Assembly (NCBI RefSeq): GCF_000576635.1
Contig: NZ_AVFL01000013.1
Span: 62,001-126,000, forward strand
DNA from: Skermanella stibiiresistens SB22
GTDB taxonomy: Bacteria > Pseudomonadota > Alphaproteobacteria > Azospirillales > Azospirillaceae
Length of the DNA: 64,000 bases
Direction: 5' to 3'
The stretch's first letter is position 1; the number at the start of each line of letters is the position of its first letter. Position numbers and translations under genes: made by a program. Of this stretch, positions 38,072-49,128 are shown one piece after another. Under the pieces are notes generated by a model. The model worked only from the letters and a program-made list of their open reading frames with translations. It was not told the origin of the DNA and made no database searches.

Positions 38072-39796
38072 TCAGGATGCCTGCTGGGCGGTCAGGCCCG
38101 GCTGGGCCGGGGTGGACGCGACGACGGGGCGGGTGAAGCGGGACAGCACCTCGGCGCGGTTACCGAACATCCGCACGCCGCCATCCGCCAGAACCAGGAT
38201 CTGATCGGTGACGCTCAGGATGCTGGGCCGATGGGAGATGATGATGACGGTCGTGCCGGCGCGCTTCAGCTCCGAGATGGCGTGGACCAGGGCTGACTCG
38301 CCCTCGTCGTCCAGGTTGGAGTTGGGCTCGTCCAGCACCACCATCGCCGGATTGGCGTAGACGGCGCGGGCCAGGCCGATGCGCTGGCGCTGGCCGCCCG
38401 ACAGGGCGCAGCCGCCGGTACCGATCGGGGTGTCGTAACCCTGGGGCAGACGCAGGATCATGTCGTGGACGCCGGCCCTTTTGGCGGCGGTGACGATCGC
38501 CTCGCTATCCATCTCTCCGAAGCGGGAGATGTTCTCGCTGATCGAGCCGTCGAACAGTTCGACGTCCTGGGGCAGGTAGCCCATGAAGGTGCCGCGCCGC
38601 TCCGGGTCCCAGTTGTGCAGGTCGGCGCCGTCGATCCGGACGGTGCCGGCGTAGGGCCGCCAGGCGCCGACCAGCAGGCGGGCAAGCGTGGACTTGCCGG
38701 CGCCGCTCGGCCCGATGACACCCAGAACCTCGCCGGCGGCCAGGTCGAAGCTGACCCGCGACAGGGTGGGGGCGTTGCCACCGGGGGGAACCACCACCAC
38801 GGTCTCGACCTTGAGGTCGCCGACCGGGCGGGGCAGTTCGGTGCGGGGCATCGACTTCGGCACGCGGCTCAGCAGCTCGTTCAGGCGGCGATAGGCGATG
38901 CGGGCGCCGACGAACTGCTTCCAGGTGCCGATCGCCTGCTCGACCGGGGCCAGGGCCCGACCCATCAGGATCGAACCGGCGATGATCAGGCCGGCGGAGA
39001 TCTGCTCGTGGATCGCCAGATAGGCGCCGCCACCCAGGATCGCGGTTTGAAGCAGCAGGCGCAGGTACTTGGTCAGGCCCATGATCACGCCGGCGCGGTC
39101 GCTGGCGACGGCCTGCAGGCGGAGGATCTCCTCGCGCCGCGCCGCCCAGCGGCGGCGGAAGTTGCCGAACATGCCCATCGCCTCGAGGACCTCGGCGTTC
39201 CGCATGCTGCTCTCGATGGCGCCCGCCGCCACGACGGCGTTGCGGTTGGCCTCCTCGAGCGGCTTCTTGGTGATCGCCTCGTTCAGCAGCGCCAGCCCGA
39301 ACAGGGCGATGCCACCGACCAGGGCGATCGTTCCGAGCACGGGATGGAACAGGAACATGATCGCCAGGATCAGCGGCGTCCAGGGAGCGTCGAAGAAGGC
39401 GAAGATGCCGGATCCGGTCAGGAACTGGCGCACCGTGTCGAAGTCGCGGCTGGCCTGTGCCGGGTTGCTGCCGATGCGGTGCAGGCTGGCTTGGAACTGG
39501 GCGGACAGGACCCGTTCGCTCAATTCCTGGTCCATCCGGCCGCCGACGCGGACCAGGATGCGCGACCGGACCACCTCAAGCGCCGCCATGACGCCCAGCA
39601 GTGCGACCGTGATCAGGGTCAGCATCAGCAGGGTCGCTTCGCTTCGGCTGTGCAACACCCGGTCGTAGACCTGCATCATGTACAGCGGCGACACGAGCAT
39701 CAGTATGTTGATGAACGCGCTGAAGGCCGCGGTCATGAAAAAGGCGTTGCGGCAGGTCGCGAGCGCCGCCTTCACTTCCGATTTCTTTTCAATCAT
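38072..39796 (-). CDS. Type I secretion system ABC transporter (PrtD-like)
   Basis: A 574-residue exporter half-transporter: six membrane segments (about 20-300), then an ATPase with Walker A GPSGAGKSTLA (near 363), signature LSGGQRQRIGLARAVY and Walker B VVLDEPNS. There is no N-terminal peptidase (C39) domain, so it belongs to the PrtD type that exports RTX-like proteins with C-terminal secretion signals. It heads the operon with the HlyD gene downstream, driven from the AT-rich region shared with the exopolysaccharide gene. Its cargo is not encoded here. Confidence 0.94.
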   Translation of the reverse strand: MIEKKSEVKAALATCRNAFFMTAAFSAFINILMLVSPLYMMQVYDRVLHSRSEATLLMLTLITVALLGVMAALEVVRSRILVRVGGRMDQELSERVLSAQFQASLHRIGSNPAQASRDFDTVRQFLTGSGIFAFFDAPWTPLILAIMFLFHPVLGTIALVGGIALFGLALLNEAITKKPLEEANRNAVVAAGAIESSMRNAEVLEAMGMFGNFRRRWAARREEILRLQAVASDRAGVIMGLTKYLRLLLQTAILGGGAYLAIHEQISAGLIIAGSILMGRALAPVEQAIGTWKQFVGARIAYRRLNELLSRVPKSMPRTELPRPVGDLKVETVVVVPPGGNAPTLSRVSFDLAAGEVLGVIGPSGAGKSTLARLLVGAWRPYAGTVRIDGADLHNWDPERRGTFMGYLPQDVELFDGSISENISRFGEMDSEAIVTAAKRAGVHDMILRLPQGYDTPIGTGGCALSGGQRQRIGLARAVYANPAMVVLDEPNSNLDDEGESALVHAISELKRAGTTVIIISHRPSILSVTDQILVLADGGVRMFGNRAEVLSRFTRPVVASTPAQPGLTAQQAS

Positions 39797-40351
39797 CCCG
39801 TCTGGCTTCTTAAGTTGATCAAAGCCGCATGCAGGAAATTCCAGCTGATTTGCGTGGAAATCACGCGACCATCATGGGTTTTGCTGGCATCAGAGGTAGC
39901 CGATTTTGGGTTAACGAGTCACTAAGACTCGGACATTACCTTCTGTAACATTTGTGGAAAGCTTGATGTAACAATTTTGGGGCGGTGCAACATGAAGCTT
40001 TACTGATGTGGAAAGCCTTATCAAGCCAAGGCTGGACTATCCCATGCCGTCGACTATTTTGAAATTATATAAAATTTCATAGGCATTTCGCGCTCTCGGA
40101 GTGGGTTTTGCGAACGTTCCTCCTTAACCATGATTTCTGCTTTTGGGACAACGCGGTACGTCAAAAGGTTTGCCTATTTTATGCACAAGAACGAGTGTTT
40201 GGGCGTTTGCCGGTGCTATTCTCCGCGCCGGGGCTCGCATGAAGAATTCGATCCATGAATTCCGTTAATTTGAACATTTTTTCATGACAATTTACAGAGT
40301 TTCTTTTTATGGGCGCCCGCCGACGAAAAACCGGATGAGGGATGAATCAAT
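39797..40351. other. 555-base AT-rich divergent intergenic region
   Basis: No gene is seen here. The base content drops clearly below the surroundings. Noted signals are direct repeats TGTAACA at 39944-39950 and 39967-39973 (23 bases apart), TGTGGAAAGC at 39953-39962 and 40007-40016, and an inverted repeat CGAGTC/GACTCG at 39915-39931. GAATTC also occurs on both sides of a short spacer near 40244-40262. The region is expected to hold the promoters of the type I secretion operon (minus) and the exopolysaccharide gene (plus), and could bind AT-preferring regulators. Confidence 0.6.
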
Positions 40352-41737
40352 ATGATCCGCGTTTTTAACATGTTCGTTCCAACATCATTTCTTCTGCTGG
40401 CGCTCGCGGACGCCCTGGTGCTGACCGCGTCGATGGTCGTGTGTCTCAGTCTCAGCTACGCCACCCTTTCCATCGTCCTGACCAACCACGAGGGGCACCT
40501 GCACCAGACGGCGGTCTTCACCCTTGTGACGATCCCGTGCCTGTTCATGATGGGGCTGTACGAGCGGAAATATCTACTGACCCTCAAGGTGCTGTGCCTT
40601 CGGGTATTGATCGGGCTGGGATTGTCGTTCCTGTGCCTGATGACGATCTTCTACGTGATACCGGAAAGCCGGATCTGGATGAGCGCGCTGTTCCCGGCCC
40701 TGGCGCTCAGTTCGGTTGGATTGCTGGGCAACCGGGCGGTACTGACCAGCATCGCCAACATCTCGTCGCTGAAGAACAGGGTGCTGGTGCTGGGCACGGG
40801 ACCGCAGGCCCAGCGGATCGAGCGGGCGGAGCGTGAACTGCGGCCGGCCAACTTCATCGTGCTCGGGTTCGCGCCGGTCGAACCCTGCGCCACCTGCGTC
40901 GCCCAGAACCGGGTGGTGCGGGCCAACGACCTGCTGTCGCTGTGCGAGACGCTGGAGGCGGACGAGGTGGTGGTGGCCCTGGAGCACCCGGAACTGAGCA
41001 TGCCGCGCGAGACGCTGCTCCAGTTCCGTCTCAAGGGCATCCGCATCCTGGACACCGCGACGTTCTTCGAGCGCGAGTTCGGCCAGCTGGAGATCGATCG
41101 GCCCTATCCGAATTGGCTGCTGTTCTCCAACGGGACCACGATGGGCCGGTTCGAGACCGCCATCAAGCGGACCTTCGACATCACCATCAGCATGGCCTTC
41201 CTGCTGTTCGCGCTGCCGCTGCTGTGCTTCACGGCGCTGGCGGTCAAGCTGGAGGATGGGGGGCCGATCTTCTACCGCCAGGAACGCGTCGGCCTGAATG
41301 GCCGCAAGTTCTCGGTGGTCAAGTTCCGCAGCATGCGGGTGGACGCCGAGAAGGATGGCGTGGCGCGCTGGGCCTCGGTCGACGATCCGCGCGTGACCTT
41401 CGTCGGCGGCATCATCCGCAAGATCCGGGTCGACGAGATCCCGCAGATCTTCAACGTGCTGAGCGGCGAGATGAGCTTCGTCGGGCCCCGCCCGGAGCGG
41501 CCGACCATCGTCAACGACCTGATCAAGGACATCTCCTGCTACCCGTACCGTCACATCGTCAAGCCGGGCATCACGGGCTGGGCGCAGGTCAACTATCCCT
41601 ATGGCGCGTCGATCGCCGACGCCCGCGAGAAGCTGAAGTTCGACCTTTACTACGTCAAGAACTGCAGCCTGATGCTCGACCTGATCATCCTGCTCCAGAC
41701 CGTCCGCGTCGTGATCTGGCCGCAGGGCGCGCGCTGA
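40352..41737 (+). CDS. Exopolysaccharide priming transferase (polyprenyl glycosylphosphotransferase)
   Basis: A 461-residue enzyme that starts exopolysaccharide repeat units by moving a sugar phosphate onto undecaprenyl phosphate. Four to five N-terminal membrane helices (about 1-120) lead into a CoA-binding-like domain (VLVLGTGPQAQRIER). The C-terminal bacterial sugar transferase domain begins at KRTFDITISMAF, with FRSMRVDAEKDG, KIRVDEIPQIFNVLSGEMSF, GPRPERP and the end region GWAQVNYPYGA. All are typical of the WbaP/ExoY family. No other polysaccharide genes follow within the window, so it may be a split or lone priming gene. Confidence 0.94.
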   Translation: MIRVFNMFVPTSFLLLALADALVLTASMVVCLSLSYATLSIVLTNHEGHLHQTAVFTLVTIPCLFMMGLYERKYLLTLKVLCLRVLIGLGLSFLCLMTIFYVIPESRIWMSALFPALALSSVGLLGNRAVLTSIANISSLKNRVLVLGTGPQAQRIERAERELRPANFIVLGFAPVEPCATCVAQNRVVRANDLLSLCETLEADEVVVALEHPELSMPRETLLQFRLKGIRILDTATFFEREFGQLEIDRPYPNWLLFSNGTTMGRFETAIKRTFDITISMAFLLFALPLLCFTALAVKLEDGGPIFYRQERVGLNGRKFSVVKFRSMRVDAEKDGVARWASVDDPRVTFVGGIIRKIRVDEIPQIFNVLSGEMSFVGPRPERPTIVNDLIKDISCYPYRHIVKPGITGWAQVNYPYGASIADAREKLKFDLYYVKNCSLMLDLIILLQTVRVVIWPQGAR

Positions 41738-41755
41738 CGCGCCGCGGCGACAAGC

Positions 41756-42442
41756 TCAAGGCGTGACGTCGTCCTCGAGGTTCTGGAGGATTTCCGCCGC
41801 GTCCTGGTCGCCCCGTTCCGCCGCCGCCTCCAGCAGGTCTACGATGGTGACCTCATCCGGCGGGTCCTGGTCGGTCATGTAGAGGACTGCCAGCCGGGTC
41901 ATGGCCGGCGTCTCGCCGCCCTCGGCCGCGATCTTGTAGAAGCGCTTGGCGGCGTCTCGGTCGACCGCCTGACCCAGCATCCCCTGGTCATAGGCGAGGC
42001 CGACGTTGAACGCGGCCTTGGCGTTGCCGTACTCGGCCGCCAACAGATAATGCCCGAAGCCGGCGTCCGGGTCGGACGAGACCCCGGCGCCCTGGATCAG
42101 GCAATCGCCGATCATGCCGTGCGCCAGCGCCGTCAGCGCGTGCTCGGGATGTTCGGGATCGTCGGTCTGATCGGCGGCCTCCTGCAGCAGCGCCAGCGCC
42201 CTGTCCGGGTCCGTCTCTCCCATGGCCGGGTCGAGCAGCATGGTCGCCCGGTTGATCATCGCCGTCGGCTCGGCCGACATGTCGATGATCGCGTCCAGCA
42301 CGGCGGCGATCCGCTCGACATCCGGGTCGGGATCCTGGGCCAGCAGGCTCGCCAGCAGCTTCGCGGCGTTGGCGTGCCGCCCGACGGCGACGCTATCCTC
42401 CGCCGCTTCGTAGATACGTTGGTAATGGGCCGATCCGAGCAT
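41756..42442 (-). CDS. SEL1-like/tetratricopeptide repeat protein
   Basis: A helical repeat protein of about 228 residues. SEL1-type segments are visible: HYLLAAEYGNAKAAFNVGLA, RFYKIAAEGGETPAMTRLA and LEAAAERGDQDAAEIL. An acidic N-terminal region precedes them. The start at 42442 (MLGSAHYQ) is supported by GGAAG a few bases upstream; in-frame ATGs at 42475 and 42496 remain possible. Such proteins are scaffolds for protein contacts; no partner is evident. It converges with the exopolysaccharide gene with 18 bases between stops. Confidence 0.82.
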   Translation of the reverse strand: MLGSAHYQRIYEAAEDSVAVGRHANAAKLLASLLAQDPDPDVERIAAVLDAIIDMSAEPTAMINRATMLLDPAMGETDPDRALALLQEAADQTDDPEHPEHALTALAHGMIGDCLIQGAGVSSDPDAGFGHYLLAAEYGNAKAAFNVGLAYDQGMLGQAVDRDAAKRFYKIAAEGGETPAMTRLAVLYMTDQDPPDEVTIVDLLEAAAERGDQDAAEILQNLEDDVTP

Positions 42443-42527
42443 TGGACTTCCGGTGTGCGTGATCAAGGCTGACATGTGGGGGCTGTGTCCCCTCAATGGG
42501 AGGGGTGGGGAAGGGCGATGCTCCCGC

Positions 42528-42995
42528 TCAGGCGCGCGGCACGCCCTCCGGGTTCTCGCTGCCGGCGCGGTAGCGGTAGGTTCCCTCGCCCATCGCCACC
42601 AGGGTGTCGCCCGCGAAGATCTCGCAGGTCACCATGAAGATCTTGCGGCCCCCACCGCGCCTGCGGGCGACGGCGCGGAGCGTCCCGCCACTGGCCTGGG
42701 CCATGAAGGTGGTGGTCAGCGACAGGGTCACGGCGCCGCGCTTGTTGCCGGGCACGGTGCAGTAGGTCCCGGCGAAGCCGCCGACGGTGTCGATCAGGGT
42801 CGCCAGAACGCCGCCATGGACGACGCCGTTGCGGTTGAGGTGGCGCGGCAGCACGTCCAGTGTCAGGACGGCCTCGTCCGGCCGCCATTCGGCCAGTTGG
42901 TAGCGCATGGTCCGCTGGAAACCCGACGGCTCCTCCGCGCTCAGCAGCGGATCGGTGAAGGGCTCGTCCTGGTCGAGGCTGGGCGGTGCGGTCAT
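42528..42995 (-). CDS. PaaI family thioesterase (hotdog fold)
   Basis: A 155-residue hotdog-fold acyl-CoA thioesterase. The family motif NRNGVVHGGVLATLIDTVGG includes the catalytic acidic residue and the substrate-binding His-Gly-Gly. The second conserved stretch, TTTFMAQASGGTLRAVARR, follows. The full length matches PaaI/YdiI relatives. The substrate is unknown. It lies between the SEL1 gene and a divergent GST. Confidence 0.92.
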   Translation of the reverse strand: MTAPPSLDQDEPFTDPLLSAEEPSGFQRTMRYQLAEWRPDEAVLTLDVLPRHLNRNGVVHGGVLATLIDTVGGFAGTYCTVPGNKRGAVTLSLTTTFMAQASGGTLRAVARRRGGGRKIFMVTCEIFAGDTLVAMGEGTYRYRAGSENPEGVPRA

Positions 42996-43120
42996 CGTTG
43001 GGGGAAACCCGTGCGCTGTTGTGGATCGTTGGTGAAATCAAGCTCCAGGGTAACGCACCAGCCGCCGTTCGGGTATCATGGGGTGGCGTTTTCGACCACC
43101 GGCGAACCTCCGGAGACACC

Positions 43121-43729
43121 ATGCGGCTCCACGATGATCCCTGTTCCGGCAATGGATACAAGGTCCGGCTGATCCTGGCCCATCTCGGCCAGTCCTTCGA
43201 CTACGTCCGGCTCGACATCGACCGGGCGGAGACCCGCACGCCGGAGTTCCTGGCGAAGAACCCGAACGGCCGCATCCCCCTGCTGGAGTTGGACGATGGC
43301 CGGTTGCTGCCGGAATCGAACGCGATCCTGCACTATCTGGCCGAGGGATCGCGGTTCCTGCCGGTTGACCGCTTCGCCCACGCCCAGGTGCTGCAATGGA
43401 TGTTCTTCGAGCAGTACAGCCACGAGCCCAACATCGCGACGGTCCGCTTCTGGCTGACCCACGGCGTCGACATGACCCCGTGGCGCGAGGAGGCGGTCGT
43501 CCAGAAGCGGGTAGGTGGCTACGCGGCGCTCGACGTGATGGAGGGCCACCTGTCGCTGAACCGATATTTCGTCGGCGACGCCATGACCATCGCGGACATC
43601 GCGCTCTACGCCTACACCCATGTCGCCCACGAGGGCGGCTTCGACCTGTGCGGCTATCCCTCCATCATGGCGTGGGTCAACCGTGTCGCGGCGGAGCCGG
43701 GGCACGTGCTGATCACCGACGTGCCCTGA
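43121..43729 (+). CDS. Glutathione S-transferase family protein
   Basis: A 202-residue GST. The N-terminal thioredoxin fold begins MRLHDDPCSGNGYKVRL, with the glutathione-binding NPNGRIPLLELDDG and LPESNAIL motifs. The C-terminal helical domain has the DAMTIADIALYAYTH segment, where the conserved Asp caps the domain. The ATG at 43121 starts the fold. It is a different GST subgroup from those at 26292 and 47984, lacking their SSWSLR motif. Confidence 0.92.
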   Translation: MRLHDDPCSGNGYKVRLILAHLGQSFDYVRLDIDRAETRTPEFLAKNPNGRIPLLELDDGRLLPESNAILHYLAEGSRFLPVDRFAHAQVLQWMFFEQYSHEPNIATVRFWLTHGVDMTPWREEAVVQKRVGGYAALDVMEGHLSLNRYFVGDAMTIADIALYAYTHVAHEGGFDLCGYPSIMAWVNRVAAEPGHVLITDVP

Positions 43730-43751
43730 CCGTCCTTGGCGCGCCGACGCC

Positions 43752-44477
43752 TCAGTTCGGCAACCAGATCTCCAGTGTCCGCTGGCGTGGCTTGGGACTG
43801 TAGTGGGTGAAGTCGATCAGTCGGAACTCCCGGGCGCCAAAGCGCTCGCCGTACAGGCCGCCGAGCAGTTCGGCCAGCCGAGTGGCGGCGTCGCGATCCT
43901 CCTCGAAGAAAAAGCGGACATTGCCGGTCGAGATGTTGCCCTGGACTTGGCGCGTGTCGATCACCGTCAGCCCTCCGGTCTGGAGCGCCCCGACCACGGC
44001 GGTGGCCTGGGAGGCCCATGACGCTCCAACAACGTGGTGGACGAAGAGGCGGGCGCTGGGGAGCGGCGTGGTCGGCGGGGTGGGATCGAGGAGGGTGGGC
44101 GGCGGTGGTTCGGCCGCCGGGGGTGCCGGCTCCGGTAGCTCCAGCGGCAAGGGGGCCCCGACGGAATCCGGTGTCACGACCAGGGCCTGCCGCGCCGGCC
44201 GCTGCGGACCCGGCGTGAGATCGCCACCGACCAGCATGAAGGAGAGCGCCGCGATGCCAAACGCGGCGGCAACCAGTCCGACGATGAAACCAAGCAGGAA
44301 CCGGCTCGAACGCGCCCGTCGCGTCGGAGCCTCCGCGGCGCCCTGGGGGATGGACGGTCCAGGCCCCACGGGCCGCGTCACCGCTCCGACCGGTTTGGTG
44401 AAGCGGGGGAATTCCGTTTCCTCATTGGAGTGCGCCGTCACGGTCGTTCGAGCGCGGGGCTGCTTGATCAGCGGCAT
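43752..44477 (-). CDS. Membrane-anchored protein of unknown function with LytR_C-like domain
   Basis: A 241-residue protein with a basic, Pro-rich N-terminus, one membrane segment (about residues 60-83), a long Pro/Glu-rich linker and a C-terminal domain. The C-terminal domain (about 145-241, HHVVGASWASQATAVVGAL to LEIWLPN) is predicted to lie in the periplasm. It resembles the small domain found at the C-terminus of LytR-CpsA-Psr proteins, but the match is by general appearance only. No function is assigned. Confidence 0.65.
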   Translation of the reverse strand: MPLIKQPRARTTVTAHSNEETEFPRFTKPVGAVTRPVGPGPSIPQGAAEAPTRRARSSRFLLGFIVGLVAAAFGIAALSFMLVGGDLTPGPQRPARQALVVTPDSVGAPLPLELPEPAPPAAEPPPPTLLDPTPPTTPLPSARLFVHHVVGASWASQATAVVGALQTGGLTVIDTRQVQGNISTGNVRFFFEEDRDAATRLAELLGGLYGERFGAREFRLIDFTHYSPKPRQRTLEIWLPN

Positions 44478-44687
44478 GGCGGTGGATCCGTCCCGGTGTG
44501 ATTTCCCTGGTCGGCTCCCCTCGGAGCTGGGTCGAGGCTGCCCCCGCGAACGGCGACAGCCTCAACTTTGTTATGGGCCGAAAACGCCGCCCCTCAACCC
44601 CGGCATGTGCCCCAACCGGCCCATCCCACCGAATCCACCAACCTTTCACCGATAGGATGGGGTACTCCCCGCGATCAGGCCCTTATC

Positions 44688-46370
<1,683 letters not shown>

Positions 46371-46508
46371 GCGTCTCTCCGACCATATTCATGAGGATCA
46401 AGATACGACGAGCCGCCACCAAAACGGCGCGCCGTCGATGTTGCGCCTTATGTAGCGCAAGGAGCGCTGATTGGCGAGGTTTGACTGACGCGGAGGCCGA
46501 CCGGCGGG

Positions 46509-47735
46509 TCAGCTGTTGGCCTGGATGATCATGCGCAGCATGGGATAGACTTGGCCGGACCAGCGCCGGCCGTTGAACACGCCATAGTGCCCGGCACCCA
46601 ATTGGAGATGGTGGTGCTTCAGGTGCGGGCGCAGGCCGGTACACAGGTCCTGCGCCGCCAACGTCTGACCGATGGCGCAGATGTCGTCGTTCTCGCCCTC
46701 GACCGTGAACAGGGCGGTGTGCCGGATCGCGGCGGGTTCGACCTTCTGGCCATGCCATTCCAGCGTACCCAGGGGCAGCGCGTGCTCCTGGAAGATCAGC
46801 CGGACGGTCTGGATGAAGAACTCGGCCGGCAGGTCCATCACGGCCAGGTATTCGTCGTAGAAGGTCTTGATCGCGTTGGCCTTCTCGTCCTCGCCGGCGA
46901 TCAGGTGCTCGTACATGTCGCGGTACGCCTTGGTGTGCCGCTCCATGTTCATCTTCATGAAGGCGGTCAGCTGGACGAAACCGGGATAGACGCGGCGCAA
47001 CGCGCCGGGATAGCGGAGCGGGACGGTCGAGATCAGCTTCCTCTCGAACCAGTCGATCGGCTTGCTCATCGCCAGCTCGTTGACCTTGGTCGGGCTGATC
47101 CGGGTATCGATCGGGCCGGCCATCAGCGTCATGCTGCGGGGCTGGGCCTTGTTGTCGGATTGCGCCATCACCGCGACCGCCACCAGCACCGCGACGGAGG
47201 GCTGGCAGACCGCGACCACGTGGCAATCCCGTCCCAGGAACTCGAAGAACCCGATCAGGTGGTCGACATAGGAGTCGAAGTCGAAGGCGCCTTCCCTCAG
47301 CGGCACGTCGCGCGCGTTGTGCCAATCCGTGATGTAGACGTCGTGCTCCGCCAGCATGGTCTGACAGGTGCCGCGCAGCAGCGTGGCGAAGTGCCCCGAC
47401 ATGGGGGCCACCACCAGCACCCGCGGCTCCTCGACCGGGATGTCCTTCTTGAAGTGGACCAGCGAACAGAACGGCGTGGCGTGGACGACCTCCTCCGTCA
47501 CCCCGACCTCGCGGTGGCCGACCGTGACCGAGTCGATGCCGAAAGCCGGTCGGGTGTGGGTGGTGCCCATGCGGGACATCACCTCCAGCGCCGCCGAGAT
47601 CCTCCTCCCCATGTCGCCGCCCGGCATACTCGACAGGCCGGGCCAGGATTGCCCAAACGCGGCGCTGGAACTCCGGGCCATCCAGCGGAGCGGGTCCATG
47701 ACATCCACATGGCTCTGGTACATCTGATAAATCAT
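46509..47735 (-). CDS. phaZ: Intracellular polyhydroxyalkanoate depolymerase
   Basis: A 408-residue alpha/beta-hydrolase of the PhaZ1 family that mobilises stored polyhydroxybutyrate. Its nucleophile is probably Cys177 in VAVCQPSVAV, in place of the usual lipase-box Ser, as in the Cupriavidus PhaZ1 group. The C-terminal TVEGENDDICAIGQ and AGHYGVFNG regions carry the Asp and His of the triad. There is no signal peptide, which fits granule-associated activity. A 248-base AT-rich upstream gap separates it from the divergent GST and likely holds its promoter. Confidence 0.95.
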   Translation of the reverse strand: MIYQMYQSHVDVMDPLRWMARSSSAAFGQSWPGLSSMPGGDMGRRISAALEVMSRMGTTHTRPAFGIDSVTVGHREVGVTEEVVHATPFCSLVHFKKDIPVEEPRVLVVAPMSGHFATLLRGTCQTMLAEHDVYITDWHNARDVPLREGAFDFDSYVDHLIGFFEFLGRDCHVVAVCQPSVAVLVAVAVMAQSDNKAQPRSMTLMAGPIDTRISPTKVNELAMSKPIDWFERKLISTVPLRYPGALRRVYPGFVQLTAFMKMNMERHTKAYRDMYEHLIAGEDEKANAIKTFYDEYLAVMDLPAEFFIQTVRLIFQEHALPLGTLEWHGQKVEPAAIRHTALFTVEGENDDICAIGQTLAAQDLCTGLRPHLKHHHLQLGAGHYGVFNGRRWSGQVYPMLRMIIQANS

Positions 47736-47983
47736 CCGCGATCACCCGATCCATTGACTGGAATATTTGTTTTCAAATCAAACGAAGCGTTCGCGGTGTA
47801 ATCCCGGCTGCCTAATAAATAAGCATCAGGCCGGGAAAATAACCCGTTGCGGCCTCGCTGCCCCGCTCCCTTGAAATGATATGCAAAAGGTCAGGGGAGC
47901 GACAGCGTTTCTTCTGGACTTGCGGACGGAGGCGACGCAATCCTTCGACATTCAGGGCACCCCATGCGGAAGGGATCGCGGCC

Positions 47984-48643
47984 ATGACCGAAGCCACGCT
48001 CGTCATCAGCAGCAAGAACTATTCCTCGTGGTCGCTGCGAGGCTGGCTCCTGGCCCGGATGTCGGGATTGAAGTTCCAGGAGCGGGTGATCTCGCTCGAC
48101 AATTCCTCGGCGCGCGCGGAAATCCTGCTGCTGTCGCCCTCGATCCTGGTGCCCTGCCTGATCCATGACGGCCATTCCGTCTGGGACACGCTGGCGATTG
48201 GCGAATACCTCAACGAGATCAAGCCAGCCGGCAGGGGACTGTTGCCGGAGGACTCGAGCGCCCGCAGTCACAGCCGCTCGATCTGCGGCGAGATGCATTC
48301 CGGCTTCACGGGCTTGCGCTCGGCCCTGCCGATGAACATCAAGCGCCACTACACAGGCTTCAAGGTCTGGGCCGGGGCGCTGGCCGACATCGAGCGGGTG
48401 ACCGACATCTGGCGCGACTGCCAGTCCAAATACGGCGGCCCCTACCTGTTCGGCGCCACCCCGACCATGGCCGACGCGATGTACGCCCCGGTGGCCACCC
48501 GCTTCCACACCTATGACGTCAAGCTGGACAAGGTCTGCGCCGACTACTGCGCGACCATCCTGGCGCTGCCCGACATGGCCGAGTGGATCGAAGCCGCCAA
48601 ATCCGAACCCGACGAACTGCCGGAACTCGACGCGGAGTTTTAG
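47984..48643 (+). CDS. Glutathione S-transferase family protein
   Basis: A 219-residue GST, paralogous to the one at 26292: both begin with an ISSKNYSSWSLRGW-type segment and share the RSICGEMHSGF and ADAMYAPVATRF regions. The ATG at 47984 begins the fold. A second difference from most GSTs is the acidic C-terminal tail (SEPDELPELDAEF). The gene lies between phaZ (divergent) and the VOC protein (convergent). Substrate unknown. Confidence 0.92.
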   Translation: MTEATLVISSKNYSSWSLRGWLLARMSGLKFQERVISLDNSSARAEILLLSPSILVPCLIHDGHSVWDTLAIGEYLNEIKPAGRGLLPEDSSARSHSRSICGEMHSGFTGLRSALPMNIKRHYTGFKVWAGALADIERVTDIWRDCQSKYGGPYLFGATPTMADAMYAPVATRFHTYDVKLDKVCADYCATILALPDMAEWIEAAKSEPDELPELDAEF

Positions 48644-48691
48644 ATACGCCCTGGCTGTGGGCTAGGCTTCGTCCAGTCACACCGCCCCGCC

Positions 48692-49117
48692 TCATCCCAT
48701 CCAGGGATCGTAACCGCCGAAGCTCCAGACATGGCCTTCCGGGTCGCGGCAGGTATAGCCGCGCCCGCCGTATTCCTCGTCCTTGATGTCGATGACAATC
48801 TCGGCCCCGGCGGCCCTCGCCCTGGCGTGATGGGCGTCGACATCGTCGACCACGACATAGACGCTTTGGCCACCATGGACGCTTTTGCCGGCGCCGTCCT
48901 CGTCCGGCGACCGCATCAGCCGGCCATAGTCGCTGTCGCTCGATGAGCCCAGCATGATCATGCCGCCACCCATCGAGAGTTGCGCGTGGGCGATGCCGCC
49001 CTCGCCGTTGGGAACGACCATGTGCCGTTCGAACCCGAAGGCGGAGCACAGCCAGTCGATCATGGCCGGCGCGTCACGATAGCGGAGGCACGGAATGACG
49101 GGAGAGCCCTGTGTCAT
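48692..49117 (-). CDS. VOC family protein (glyoxalase/bleomycin-resistance fold)
   Basis: A 141-residue vicinal-oxygen-chelate protein. Both beta-alpha-beta-beta-beta halves are seen: IPCLRYRDAPAMIDWLCSAF and VYVVVDDVDAHHARARAAG, ending in DPEGHVWSFGGYDP, where the Glu/His metal-type residues lie. The start at 49117 has GGAGG six bases upstream; an earlier ATG at 49132 overlaps the GST stop in ATGA and is also possible. It is coupled to the GST just upstream, an association seen for detoxification genes. Activity is unknown. Confidence 0.9.
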   Translation of the reverse strand: MTQGSPVIPCLRYRDAPAMIDWLCSAFGFERHMVVPNGEGGIAHAQLSMGGGMIMLGSSSDSDYGRLMRSPDEDGAGKSVHGGQSVYVVVDDVDAHHARARAAGAEIVIDIKDEEYGGRGYTCRDPEGHVWSFGGYDPWMG

Positions 49118-49128
49118 CGCCGCCTCCA

